Assembly: GCA_944321565.1 (NCBI GenBank)
Contig: CALULT010000019.1
Coordinates: 1-47,455, forward strand
Length of the DNA stretch: 47,455 nt
DNA from: an uncultured Paraprevotella sp.
GTDB lineage: Bacteria; Bacteroidota; Bacteroidia; Bacteroidales; Bacteroidaceae
Direction of reading: 5' to 3'
A model generated the notes under the pieces. It had not been told where the DNA came from. It made no database searches and saw only the letters and a program-made list of their open reading frames with translations. Made by a program: the position numbers and the translations under genes. Position 1 is the stretch's first letter; the number at the start of each line of letters is the position of its first letter. Of this stretch, positions 1 through 8,238 are shown in pieces.

Positions 1-82
1 CATTGTTTCATGGCACAAAAATATAATTTTTATGGGATTATAGGAAGGAACGCAACCGGATTTTCGGACTGACCCGTCGAAG

Positions 83-117
83 TTGGTGCTTCCTCTGTTT
101 ACCAAAGGAAGCACCAA
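83..117. terminator. 12-bp hairpin after the Spy-like gene
   Basis: TTGGTGCTTCCT at 83-94 and AGGAAGCACCAA at 106-117 form a perfect 12-bp stem with an 11-nt loop, about 30 nt past the stop codon of the leftward gene. No long U tract follows on either strand, so it may be a weak or bidirectional terminator or an mRNA-stabilising end. Confidence 0.45.
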
Positions 118-146
118 GCATTTAAAACATGCCCTTACGACTTGTT

Positions 147-593
147 TCAAGGCCTTTTCGTGAATGGTGCCTTAGGGCGTGAAGCTTGCGGGCGCATGTT
201 CCTCACCGCATTCGGCCGGTCGAAGATTTGCTTGACCTGGCGCATCGTCAGGACTTCCTTGAACTTGTCGTAATAGTCCTTCTGCACCTCTAAACGCTTT
301 TCTTGGGCGGCAAAACGCGCCTTAATCTGCTCGTCTATGGCAGCATCGGTCTGTTCGCCTTTTGGCTCCCCGGGCTTTTGCTGCACCCGGCATTCCGCCA
401 ACTTCTGCATATATTCCTGATAAAGCGGAATGAATTTGGCCGACACTTCGTCATCCAACATCAGTCTTCCCGCCATCCGCTTGGCCATCATTTCCGGATT
501 CCATCTTCCACGCGGTGCATTTCCGGCATTCTGCGCCGACAAAGAGCCTCCGGCCAACAAGGCAAAACAAACGGCCATCACTAATTTTTTCAT
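147..593 (-). CDS. Small secreted Spy/CpxP-like helical protein
   Basis: A 148-residue protein beginning MKKLVMAVCFALLAGGSLSAQ, a clear Sec signal peptide, so it acts in the periplasm. An upstream TTG at 599 is in frame, but the ATG at 593 starts the signal peptide directly and sits behind an A-rich leader. The mature part is charged and helical, with two segments (LMLDDEVSAKFIPLYQEY near residue 45 and a VLTMRQVKQIFD segment near 115) resembling the Spy/CpxP type of periplasmic chaperone and metal-stress proteins common in Bacteroidales. The C-terminus is basic and proline-rich. In this order such genes often follow an ECF sigma or anti-sigma gene; whatever lies further left is outside the window, so this cannot be tested here. 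The family assignment rests on pattern only. Confidence 0.7.
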   Translation of the reverse strand: MKKLVMAVCFALLAGGSLSAQNAGNAPRGRWNPEMMAKRMAGRLMLDDEVSAKFIPLYQEYMQKLAECRVQQKPGEPKGEQTDAAIDEQIKARFAAQEKRLEVQKDYYDKFKEVLTMRQVKQIFDRPNAVRNMRPQASRPKAPFTKRP

Positions 594-791
594 AATCAAA
601 TCTTTTTAATTGAACTGTCTTTTATCGTTTCACTGAAAATAAGACCTTTCATGTCGCAAAAGGTTTACCGTGCCGATTACGCAGGCAGCTGAATATAACA
701 TTCTTTAAGGACTGGCTTCGTTCTAAAGCGGGACATGGATGACCGTAATCTGACATTCTGGTGCACACTTCGTTTCAGTATTACGATGAAA

Positions 792-874
792 GTTTCAGGC
801 TCTGAAACTGGGTGTTCCAAGGCTTGGAACTGGGTGTTTCAGGCTCTGAAACTGGGTGTTCCAGGCTCTGAAAC
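792..874 (-). repeat. Tandem 22-bp hairpin repeat array, 4 units
   Basis: Four units of 17 bp (6-bp arm, 5-nt loop, 6-bp arm) are separated by the fixed 5-nt linker TGGGT (ACCCA on the minus strand). Read on the minus strand the arms are GTTTCA/TGGAAC, GTTTCA/TGAAAC, GTTCCA/TGGAAC and GTTTCA/TGAAAC. Every pair can form in RNA of that strand (one by a G-U wobble), and the third unit carries a double, compensatory change. The same repeat family recurs at 34163-34377 in the opposite orientation. Function unknown. Confidence 0.85.
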
Positions 875-987
875 TTTTCACCACAGGGACAGTATGCAAA
901 TTGCAGCATAAATACAAGCATGACACGCCACTACCGCACTTGGGCAGCTGACGGATAATGAGAAGCTGGAGGATTACGCGCGGACAT

Positions 988-1026
988 AAAAAACAAAAAT
1001 GAGGCCGGAGAAAAGAATCCCTGGCC
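988..1026 (-). terminator. Probable rho-independent terminator of the beta-helix gene
   Basis: On the minus strand GGCC arms (1003-1006 and 1023-1026) with inner GGA/TCC pairing form an imperfect stem, followed by a U-rich tract at 988-1000. It lies about 30 nt past the stop of the leftward gene. Confidence 0.5.
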
Positions 1027-1052
1027 CCACTTCCTGCTTTTCGCTATAACCT

Positions 1053-3686
1053 CTACTTCAGTATTTTCTCAGACGCGACTCCGTTCCGCCCTTTTACTTT
1101 CACGACATAAAGCCCGTCCGGATAGTTCCTCATGTCCAATGTGCTGTGACCTCCGGCTTTCCCGACATACATCAGCATGCCATTGCCCGAATAAACAGCC
1201 ACCTCGTATGCATCATCATCGCAAACCACTTGCAACCATCCAGATTGGTCAAGATGAATGTCGCAAGAAAGTCGCCCAAAGACTGGCTTGACAGACGTTT
1301 CCGGGCCTGTTCCTTCCGGAACCAAATTGCTGTTGGTAAACAACATGCGGTCGAGTTTCGCCCCATCCTCACGGTAACCGACGGTGAACGTATGCTCGCC
1401 TGCCTCAAGCTGGTAGGTCTGTCCGCTCTTGTTCCACTGCCATGTCGAAGTGTTGGGAATACTGTTCCATTGCGAGAAATCCCCGTCGTCCATCTTGAAC
1501 CAGAACGAGTCATCGTTCGGGGTCGGGCACAGTGCCCGTATCCAAAAACTGTATTCACCGCTTTCGGCCACGGTAAAGGTATAGACGGCCAATCCTGTCT
1601 TGTCCGGCGCAGAGTTACTGCTGTTCAACCCGCTTCTCGCTGTAATGTACTTGCTACCGGAAGCACGGCTGTCCGTCAGGACATTCCACGACGAGCCAAG
1701 TTCTCCTTCTTCGGCCTCAAGCCAAACCTCGGAGCGTGCGATGAGAGTGACATTCAAACCATCCGCATACGTGTTTCCATCCACATCCGTCAACACCAAA
1801 GACACCCAATGGCTGCCCTACGAAAGTTCCGCCTCGGCCGTTTGCCCTTCTGCGATGGTATCACCGTCTTCTATCCATACATAGCGCACAATCTTTTCTT
1901 CCGGGTCGCAGCTTGCCGTGGCATCAAAGGTCACCAAACCATAACCGGATGCCGCGTCAACATAGGCTTCCATATCCGGTCCCGCGTCCGCAGTTTTCCC
2001 TATCTGGAACACTTGGAAAGCGCACAACGCGCCAGCCGCGTCAGACTGCGGCACGAGCCGCAAGGCTACAAGTTCGTCATAGGCCGACATACCCTTGAAA
2101 TCCACCGGCACACGTTTTTCCGTTTCCCCAGGATTGAACACGATTTCGCCAAGTCCCGTTTCAAAGTCTTCCCCCTCGCGGGAATCGCCTGCCGTTGCTG
2201 TCAATCGGAAAGACAACGGCGCATCCCATGCTTTCGTAAGGCGGATGACGACTTCAGCCTGTCCGTCACGTCTCACCCGTGCCATATAGGCATCAAAATA
2301 TGCCTGTACGCATTGGCTTGCCTCATCCATCTCCGCCCCTGCCGGCGAGGGGCCATATACGGCATAGGCACCCAGGTCCACCCCGCCATAACCATATGCT
2401 TTGGCCACGCTGTTGTCACGGAGCGTGAAATCCTCCTGCCCGATAGTCAGGCTCGTAAAATCAGGAGAGTCGGACAAATTGCCCTCCCCGCCCAAAAGTT
2501 CCTCAAAGTCCGCCAATGAAAGATTGGAATACCCTTGGCGGATGGGGCGACGGTTGCCACGGCTATAAACGATGTTGTCGAGGAACACGTGCGGTCCCGA
2601 AGCCTTCGCACTGTCCGAGAAATTTATGGCATAGCCATCACACTCATAAACAATGTTGTTGCGCAACTGGTCGCGATGGGATTTGTGAATCAGGAAACCT
2701 GTCGTGCACCGATAGGCAATGTTGTTAATCCATTAGGCGTCGAAGGTCCATCCCGTTCCTTCATACTGCGCCGTCTGGAAGGCAATGCCGTCCACGTTCG
2801 CCCCGATGTTCTCCATCACGATATTTCCCGCGCAGCGCGATTCGTTGAAGATGAAATCTCTGCTGTTTTCGGCAAAGTTCCTCAACAGGACATTCCGGCT
2901 CCCGTCGCGGTCCATCCAAATGCAAGTCCGTGTTCCGGTGAAATAATTGGATGCGATGACATTGTTTCCGTCTGACATGTCCTGCACGTCGATGCAGCGC
3001 GAATGGAGATATTCCCCTCCCCATGAGCGTTTCTTCCCCGAAAAGCGTTCAAACGTGTTATTTGCTAATAGATTATACTCGCAATCTTGGCTGTTGAGCG
3101 CAATGCCATCCCCCACGATGTCGGCAAAATAATTGTTCACCACCGCATTCACCTGCGCGTTTCCCATCCAAATCACCGCATTCCCGTTCCATTGCGGTGC
3201 CACGTCTGCGTTGCCCAATTGTTCGAAACGGCAATTCGTCACCACGCAATGGGTCGCCCTGTCCAGATTCACCGCACACAGGCTGTACTTGAAATCACGA
3301 AACGAGAAGCCGTCAAGCCAAATATAGCTCTTCCCTGAGAAATTCAGCACGGAAGTGAAACTACCCGGAGCAGTATCCGGATGCCGCAATACGACTTCCC
3401 CCGTGCCCGGCTCGGGCATAAACACCAAATACCTTCCTTCCGCTCCTGAGTTCCTGAGTTGCAAGTCCGACACCATATAAGTCCCGCCTGCCACATAAAC
3501 CGTGTCGCCCGCTCCGGCAACATTTGCTGCGGATTGCAAGGAACCGAAAGGAGACTCTTCGCTGCCATTTCCGCTTCCGTCCGTCCCTGCCGACACATGA
3601 TATACCTTCCCATCCGCTATTTGTGGCAAACAAACGGCCATTATAATCCATAACCACCGCCCATACACTTTACTGATGTTTTTCAT
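1053..3686 (-). pseudogene. Secreted parallel beta-helix / Calx-beta / PKD / CBM-like protein, two in-frame stops
   Basis: One uninterrupted reading frame of 878 codons is cut by TAA at 2733-2735 and TAG at 1818-1820, with no frameshift. Residues 1-26 are a signal peptide. Residues 28-370 are a right-handed parallel beta-helix of the pectate-lyase-like type (start YHVSAGTDGSGNG, then many N-x-I/V-x-N coils). Next come a Calx-beta-like domain (about 450-540), a PKD-like domain (about 555-640), a CBM6/35-like beta-sandwich (about 645-780) and a T9SS-type A tail ending DGLYVVKVKGRNGVASEKIL. The sequence after each stop continues the expected domain without a gap: WINNIAYR follows the first stop, and GSHWVSLVLTDVDGN completes the PKD fold after the second. 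The promoter at 3716-3748 is intact. Decay by two point mutations is the simplest reading; sequencing error or stop readthrough are alternatives. The polysaccharide substrate is unknown. Confidence 0.82.
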
Positions 3687-3715
3687 TTTTACGTCATCTT
3701 TTGATGTGAACTTGG

Positions 3716-3748
3716 CAAAGGTAGAAAAAAAATGTTTGCCCGCACAAA
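3716..3748 (-). promoter_or_regulatory. Promoter of the beta-helix gene
   Basis: On the minus strand TTTG (3745-3748) and TACCTTTG (3716-3723) are separated by 21 nt, an exact match to the Bacteroidetes housekeeping promoter. The -33 box abuts the mscL stop codon. The start codon is about 30 nt downstream of the -7 box. Confidence 0.75.
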
Positions 3749-4186
3749 CTATTCAGATACATTTTTCCTTTCCTTTTTCAGCAAATCGCGGATTTCCGTA
3801 AGCAACTGTATGTCGGCAGGAGGAGCCGGCGGTGTTTTAGGCTCTTCTTTCTTTTTCCGGTTCAACGCATTCACGCCCTTCACCAACAAAAAGACAGCCG
3901 CGGCGATGATGATAAAATCCAACGTGACTTGGAGGAAATTCCCGTAGTTCAATGTCACGGCCGGAACCACTTCTACCCCGCCCTCCATCACTGCATCTTT
4001 CAACGTGAGTTTCAAATCCGAGAAATTCACTCCTCCGACGATTAACCCGATGGGCGGCATGATGATGTCAGCCACGACGGAGGACACAATTTTGCCAAAC
4101 GCGCCGCCGATGATGACACCCACTGCCATGTCCACTACATTGCCACGCATGGCAAACTGCCTGAATTCTTGCAATACCTTCTTCAT
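3749..4186 (-). CDS. mscL: Large-conductance mechanosensitive channel MscL
   Basis: A 145-residue inner-membrane channel that opens under membrane tension to release solutes during hypo-osmotic shock. The N-terminus [19 protein letters not shown] is the family signature, with the amphipathic first helix and then TM1 (about 17-45, including [20 protein letters not shown]). A periplasmic loop (about 50-80) follows, then TM2 (about 85-105) and the charged cytoplasmic C-terminal helix ([10 protein letters not shown]). The length is usual for the family. A proline-rich linker (TPPAPPAD, about 118-125) separates TM2 from the C-terminal bundle. It is a single-gene unit: the beta-helix gene downstream has its own promoter. 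Confidence 0.97.
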   Translation of the reverse strand: MKKVLQEFRQFAMRGNVVDMAVGVIIGGAFGKIVSSVVADIIMPPIGLIVGGVNFSDLKLTLKDAVMEGGVEVVPAVTLNYGNFLQVTLDFIIIAAAVFLLVKGVNALNRKKKEEPKTPPAPPADIQLLTEIRDLLKKERKNVSE

Positions 4187-4218
4187 AACGCTCTTTTCAT
4201 TTGATTACCCATGAAAAG

Positions 4219-4250
4219 GCAAGTTAGGAAAAAAACGCTTAACGGGCAAA
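4219..4250 (-). promoter_or_regulatory. Candidate mscL promoter
   Basis: TTTG (4247-4250) is 20 nt from TAACTTGC (4219-4226) on the minus strand. The spacing is ideal, but the -7 box is one base short of TAnnTTTG, so this is a weaker match than the other promoters in the window. Confidence 0.4.
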
Positions 4251-4375
4251 TTCCAAAGACAAAAACTCATGCTTTTCAAAAGAAGATACCCTTTTTCCTT
4301 ATGCATCATCGGCCCAACCACCCATTGCGGATATGCACATTATGAAAAATCCGCTTTCCCAACCGCAACAACCCA

Positions 4376-5200
4376 TCAATATTCCAACAATTCCATTTTC
4401 ACCTTTCCATTATACCCCACACAAATGCCTACCATATAACAGCTGGCATCATCGGGTATGCACACCGTGGCTTTGAAATGGCATCCGGCTTTGTCGGCAT
4501 GTTCGAACTCCATGTTCGACAAGATTGCCTGGCTGAGGAAACCCGCAGGCACAATGCCAGCAAAACTCTTCTTGTTGTAATCATGCGAGAACAAGCAACT
4601 TTTTCCCTTATAGACACAAATGTGGATGACGTTGTCATAATACACATTCTCCACGGCTATGCCTTCGTCCGTGTAGTTCGTCTTACGGACTTTCAGACGC
4701 GACGGGTTGACATACACATAGCAATGGTAACGGTCTCCGCCATGGTACACCACCGTGTCCTTTTTCACCACTTCGTTATATGTCAGCGTGGCAGTTTGCT
4801 TATGGGTGAAATAAAGGGTGTCCGCAGGATTCTCCGAACGCACAAGTTCCACGATGTCCCCCGTGACGGAATGGAACTTAAAGAAATGCGCCCCTATCTT
4901 GTCTATAGGATAAGCCACCGTGTCCCCTCCGGCCATATAAAGCGTGTCTTGGCAAACAAAGAAACGCAAAGGGACATTGGTCGTGTCGGGATAGAAAATG
5001 CTGTCGCCTTTGGCATAAAACAACACCGTTTCGGTTTCTTTGTCTATCCAAATCCCTTGTAAGGAGCGTTTCGCTTCCTTATCTTCAGGAGGCAAACCGC
5101 CTTTCCTTTCCCCCGTGTGGTTTCCGCTTGACGTGCATCCATTGAACAAGGAAACCGCCGACAAGAAACTTACACTTATCAATATGGAGCCAAGTTTCAT
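4376..5200 (-). CDS. Outer-membrane-type lipoprotein, DUF4738-like
   Basis: From the ATG at 5200 the product has 274 residues and starts MKLGSILISVSFLSAVSLF, followed by NGCTSSG, a type II signal peptide with Cys as the lipidation site. That ATG overlaps the ugd stop codon (TGATG), indicating translational coupling; an earlier in-frame ATG at 5215 would only add five residues before the signal. The mature protein is rich in short beta strands with repeated D-T-V/L-Y/W patterns. Its C-terminal half (about 150-274) resembles the DUF4738 lipoproteins of Bacteroidales; I recall this family only by pattern. No catalytic motif is visible. Being cotranscribed with UDP-glucose dehydrogenase hints at an envelope-polysaccharide role, but this is inference. 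Function unknown. Confidence 0.75.
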   Translation of the reverse strand: MKLGSILISVSFLSAVSLFNGCTSSGNHTGERKGGLPPEDKEAKRSLQGIWIDKETETVLFYAKGDSIFYPDTTNVPLRFFVCQDTLYMAGGDTVAYPIDKIGAHFFKFHSVTGDIVELVRSENPADTLYFTHKQTATLTYNEVVKKDTVVYHGGDRYHCYVYVNPSRLKVRKTNYTDEGIAVENVYYDNVIHICVYKGKSCLFSHDYNKKSFAGIVPAGFLSQAILSNMEFEHADKAGCHFKATVCIPDDASCYMVGICVGYNGKVKMELLEY

Positions 5201-6513
5201 CACCGTCCGATGCAATGGTATTCAAATCCGGCCTCGCCAACCTCGCGCGCATCATACAAATTCCGCCCGTCAATAAGCAACGGATGGCGCATGGTCTTTT
5301 TCAACACGCCCCATGCCGGCATCCGGAATTCCTTCCATTCTGTCACAAGCAGCAAGGCATCGGCTTCCAACACCGCGTCATACATGTCACGGGCATAAGC
5401 CACAACGTCGCCCAACCGCCTGCGGCATTCTGCCATTGCTTCGGGGTCATAAACACGAATCGTACAGCCTGCCTTGAGCAGTTTGTCAATCAACACCAAA
5501 GCCGGTGCTTCGCGCATATCGTCGGTCTCCGGCTTGAAGGCCAAGCCCCACAGCGCGACTGTCTTTCCTGCCAATTCGCCTTTCCAAGCCCGGGACAATT
5601 TCTCAAACAGGATGGACTTCTGCCGTTCGTTCACGGCTTCCACCGCTTTCAGCACGGCCATGTCGTAACCATTCTGCTCCGCCGTCTTGATAAGGGCTTT
5701 TACGTCTTTCGGGAAACATGAACCTCCATATCCACAGCCAGCATAGAGGAACTTGCGCCCGATGCGGGTATCCGCGCCAATGCCGTTGCGCACCATGTTC
5801 ACGTCCGCGCCCACCCGTTCGCACAAATTGGCAATATCGTTCATGAACGAAATGCGCGTGGCCAACATGGAGTTGGCCGCATATTTTGTCATCTCGGCCG
5901 AAGGGATATCCATGAAGATGACCCTGAAGTTATTAATAAGGAAAGGCTTGTAGAGTTTGGTCATTAAATCTTTCGCTTTCTCGGACTCCACACCCACCAC
6001 GACGCGGTCGGGGCTCATGAAATCGTTGATGGCATTGCCCTCTTTCAGGAATTCCGGATTGGAAGCCACGTCGAAGTCCACGTCAAGCCCACGCTTGTCC
6101 AGCTCCTCCTGGATGGCAGAGCGCACTTTGCGCGCTGTCCCCACAGGCACCGTGCTTTTTGTAACAACCAATTTGTATTCAGACATGTTACGTCCAATTG
6201 TCCGAGCTACTTGCAGGACATACTTCAGGTCTGCGCTTCCATCTTCATCCGGCGGAGTCCCCACGGCGCTGAAGACGACTTCCACATCGCCCAATACGCT
6301 TTCCAGCGACGTAGTGAAATTCAACCGTCCCGCTTTTTGGTTCTTCAGCACCAATTCTTTCAAGCCTGGTTCATAGATGGGAATCTCCCCTCTTTTGAGC
6401 ATCTCTATCTTTTTCTCATCCACATCCACACAGGCCACATTCACTCCTATCTCGGCAAAGCACGCACCTGTCACTAACCCTACGTAACCACTACCTACAA
6501 TTGCTATGTTCAT
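5200..6513 (-). CDS. ugd: UDP-glucose 6-dehydrogenase
   Basis: This 437-residue cytoplasmic enzyme oxidises UDP-glucose to UDP-glucuronate with two NAD+, supplying uronic acid for capsule and other surface glycans. The start MNIAIVGSGYVG (ATG at 6513) places the Rossmann GxGxxG at residues 7-12; in-frame codons up to 6534 only add a non-conserved stretch. The catalytic Cys is C266 in GYGGSCFPKD, with the usual TKSTVPVGT (119-126) and NPEFLKEG (152-159) motifs. The C-terminal half carries the UDP-binding domain (WGLAFKPETDDMREAP). It is the first gene of a two-gene unit with the lipoprotein, transcribed from a near-perfect promoter at 6537-6569 that diverges from the HU/SPOR gene. Confidence 0.97.
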   Translation of the reverse strand: MNIAIVGSGYVGLVTGACFAEIGVNVACVDVDEKKIEMLKRGEIPIYEPGLKELVLKNQKAGRLNFTTSLESVLGDVEVVFSAVGTPPDEDGSADLKYVLQVARTIGRNMSEYKLVVTKSTVPVGTARKVRSAIQEELDKRGLDVDFDVASNPEFLKEGNAINDFMSPDRVVVGVESEKAKDLMTKLYKPFLINNFRVIFMDIPSAEMTKYAANSMLATRISFMNDIANLCERVGADVNMVRNGIGADTRIGRKFLYAGCGYGGSCFPKDVKALIKTAEQNGYDMAVLKAVEAVNERQKSILFEKLSRAWKGELAGKTVALWGLAFKPETDDMREAPALVLIDKLLKAGCTIRVYDPEAMAECRRRLGDVVAYARDMYDAVLEADALLLVTEWKEFRMPAWGVLKKTMRHPLLIDGRNLYDAREVGEAGFEYHCIGR

Positions 6514-6536
6514 ACATTCTTCGGTTATAAACACGG

Positions 6537-6569
6537 CAAAGGTAATAGAAAATTTGCACTTTTAACAAA
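6537..6569 (-). promoter_or_regulatory. ugd promoter
   Basis: On the minus strand TTTG (6566-6569), 21 nt, then TACCTTTG (6537-6544): an exact Bacteroidetes promoter with the start codon about 24 nt downstream. Confidence 0.8.
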
Positions 6570-6630
6570 ATGCGGGGAAATAGTTGAAAACTTTTTCTGC
6601 AAACATGAACCTTGTCCGATGGAAAAAGCT

Positions 6631-6638
6631 TAATTTTG
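6631..6638 (+). promoter_or_regulatory. -7 box TAATTTTG immediately before a GTG start
   Basis: TAATTTTG matches TAnnTTTG and ends only 4 nt before the GTG start codon at 6643. Transcription would then begin at or next to the start codon, giving a leaderless message. No well-spaced TTTG is seen (a TTG lies 16 nt upstream), so the -33 part is weak. Confidence 0.5.
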
Positions 6639-6642
6639 TAGT

Positions 6643-7689
6643 GTGAAAGAATTGGTAAAACATATCGAAATATTGCTGCTGGATAACGACTGTGTCGTTG
6701 TTCCGCAAATTGGGGGATTTGTAACGCGTAATGCTCCAGCCAAATACGTGGAAGAAGAAGGGCTTTTCCTCCCTCCCATCCGCACTGTGGGGTTCAACGA
6801 GCAGCTGAAAGCCGACGACGGACTGCTTACAGGATCCTACGTGACGGCATACCGGTGTAGCGAAGAGAAAGCCCGCAAAATGTTGGGCGAACAGATTCGC
6901 GACCTGCAACAGGAATTGTGGGAAAACGGGTCGTATGACTTGGGGAGCATTGGGATTTTGTCACTAGACGAAAACAACAATTTGGAATTTTCGCCTTGCC
7001 AGGCAGGAACCGTGTGTCCCGCTTATTACGGATTGGATGCACTTGAATTCCTTCCGTTGGAATGCCATGTGGCTGAAAGCGAAGAAGGAACAACCGATAC
7101 GACCGTAGGAAAACAGGTCGTGCAGACGGAAGTTGAGCCAACTCCGCCTTCGGACAGTGAAATCACCATACGGGTGAAGAAATCATGGATTCAGAACGTG
7201 GCCGCCGTAGCCGCAGTCATCCTGTTGTTCTTCCTCGTCACTCCCGATGCGCAAAACACAGCACAGACGGAGGGCTTGAAGGCAGAATTTGCACAGCTGG
7301 TTTGGATGCCCGGAGTGCAAGAGACCTCTCCTCTTCCCATAATAAAAGAAGAGAATCCGAAAGTTCGCGCTTTGAATACTGCGGAAAAAACAGCCACAGG
7401 CAAAAAGACAGGCGACAAACCGGAGGAGCCAGAAAGCGGCATAAAAGAGCCTTCCGGTTTGTCGGGCTATTGCGTAGTCGTGGCCAGTGCCATATCCGAA
7501 AAAAATGCGGAAAGCTATGTGGAACGTCTACACAAAGAAGGATACAAAGAAGCGAGGGTTTATAAAAAAGGCCACATGGTCCGTGTCGTATTTGCCGGTT
7601 ATGCAAGCAAAAAAGAAGCTCATGACAAATTGAGGGTCTTGAGCGACCAAGAGGAATTTGCCTCTGCCTGGGTTTACCACATCAAATAA
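6643..7689 (+). CDS. Membrane-anchored HU-CCDC81 domain protein with SPOR domain
   Basis: This is a 348-residue protein. Residues 1-140 are a HU/IHF-type domain of the CCDC81 clade (start MKELVKHIEILLLDNDCVVV, then PQIGGFVTRNAPA). Residues 184-200 are one membrane helix (VAAVAAVILLFFLVT), preceded by basic residues, so the HU part should be cytoplasmic. A low-complexity linker leads to a SPOR domain at about 273-345 (YCVVVASAISEKNAESYVERL), a fold that binds denuded peptidoglycan glycan strands. Comparative work has proposed that such HU-CCDC81-SPOR proteins of Bacteroidetes tether the chromosome to the cell wall; that is prediction, not proof. The GTG start is fixed by the conserved N-terminus. 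It heads a tight operon with the FHA protein, tex and a HAD phosphatase (gaps of 11, 10 and 0 nt). Confidence 0.9.
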   Translation: MKELVKHIEILLLDNDCVVVPQIGGFVTRNAPAKYVEEEGLFLPPIRTVGFNEQLKADDGLLTGSYVTAYRCSEEKARKMLGEQIRDLQQELWENGSYDLGSIGILSLDENNNLEFSPCQAGTVCPAYYGLDALEFLPLECHVAESEEGTTDTTVGKQVVQTEVEPTPPSDSEITIRVKKSWIQNVAAVAAVILLFFLVTPDAQNTAQTEGLKAEFAQLVWMPGVQETSPLPIIKEENPKVRALNTAEKTATGKKTGDKPEEPESGIKEPSGLSGYCVVVASAISEKNAESYVERLHKEGYKEARVYKKGHMVRVVFAGYASKKEAHDKLRVLSDQEEFASAWVYHIK

Positions 7690-7700
7690 TCGCGAATGCA

Positions 7701-8228
7701 ATGAAAAGAGTACGATGCCCCAAATGTGACCATTACATCACTTTCGATGAGACACGCTACACCGAAGGCCAATCCTTGGTGTTCGAATGCGATGAATGCC
7801 ACAAACAATTTGCCATCCGGATTGGTACCTCCAAACTGAAAGCCACCCGCAAGGAAGAAGTGCTGGACGAAAATGAACATAAAGACGAATACGGAAGCAT
7901 CGTGGTGGTGGAAAACGTGTTCCATTACAAACAAGTGCTGCCGTTGCGTTTGGGCGACAACGTGATAGGCCGCTATGTGAAAGGCACGTCCATCTCCCTG
8001 CCCATCGAAACCGTGGATCCCAGCGTGGACACCAAACATTGCACGATTAACGTCAAACGGGATAAAAAAGGCAAGTTGGTTTACACGCTTTGGGATGCCC
8101 CCAGCAACACCGGCACATTTTATATGAACAACATATTGTCCGACAACGACCGCATACGCCTTGAAGACGGAGCCATCATCACCATCGGGGCCACGACGTT
8201 GATTCTGCGGGCTGCACACGAAAGTTAA
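7701..8228 (+). CDS. Zinc-ribbon / FHA domain protein
   Basis: A 175-residue cytoplasmic protein. Residues 6-33 form a zinc ribbon (C6-x2-C9 and C30-x2-C33) of the MJ0042 or zinc-ribbon_5 type often seen at the start of bacterial signalling proteins. Residues 80-172 form a forkhead-associated domain (LRLGDNVIGR, then SVDTKHCTINVKRD and the C-terminal GTFYMNN...DRIRLEDGAIITIGATTLIL), which binds phosphothreonine peptides. The core residues G-x-IGR and the S/T-x-x-H element are present, so binding is plausible. No kinase is encoded nearby. It sits 11 nt after the HU/SPOR gene and 10 nt before tex, so a shared role in chromosome or envelope physiology is possible, but its partner is unknown. Confidence 0.88.
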   Translation: MKRVRCPKCDHYITFDETRYTEGQSLVFECDECHKQFAIRIGTSKLKATRKEEVLDENEHKDEYGSIVVVENVFHYKQVLPLRLGDNVIGRYVKGTSISLPIETVDPSVDTKHCTINVKRDKKGKLVYTLWDAPSNTGTFYMNNILSDNDRIRLEDGAIITIGATTLILRAAHES

Positions 8229-8238
8229 ATTCTTTTTT

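Larger units (their letters stand above)
594..1052. other. Intergenic region with a short hairpin-repeat array
   Basis: Between the Spy-like gene and the broken beta-helix gene there is no credible coding sequence. The region contains the four-unit 22-bp array at 792-874 and a terminator-like hairpin at 988-1026. I see no consensus promoter for the Spy-like gene, which may use an alternative sigma factor. Confidence 0.6.

Noticed and set aside
1-11. Possible start of a leftward gene (ATG at 11 or 3) behind a TATTTTTG box
   Set aside because: Only three or four codons are inside the window, and no -33 box is found at the right distance; nothing can be concluded.
1146-2519. A 457-codon rightward reading frame opposite the beta-helix gene
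   Set aside because: It is a codon-bias shadow: its translation has no domain pattern, while the leftward frame shows signal peptide, beta-helix, PKD and tail.
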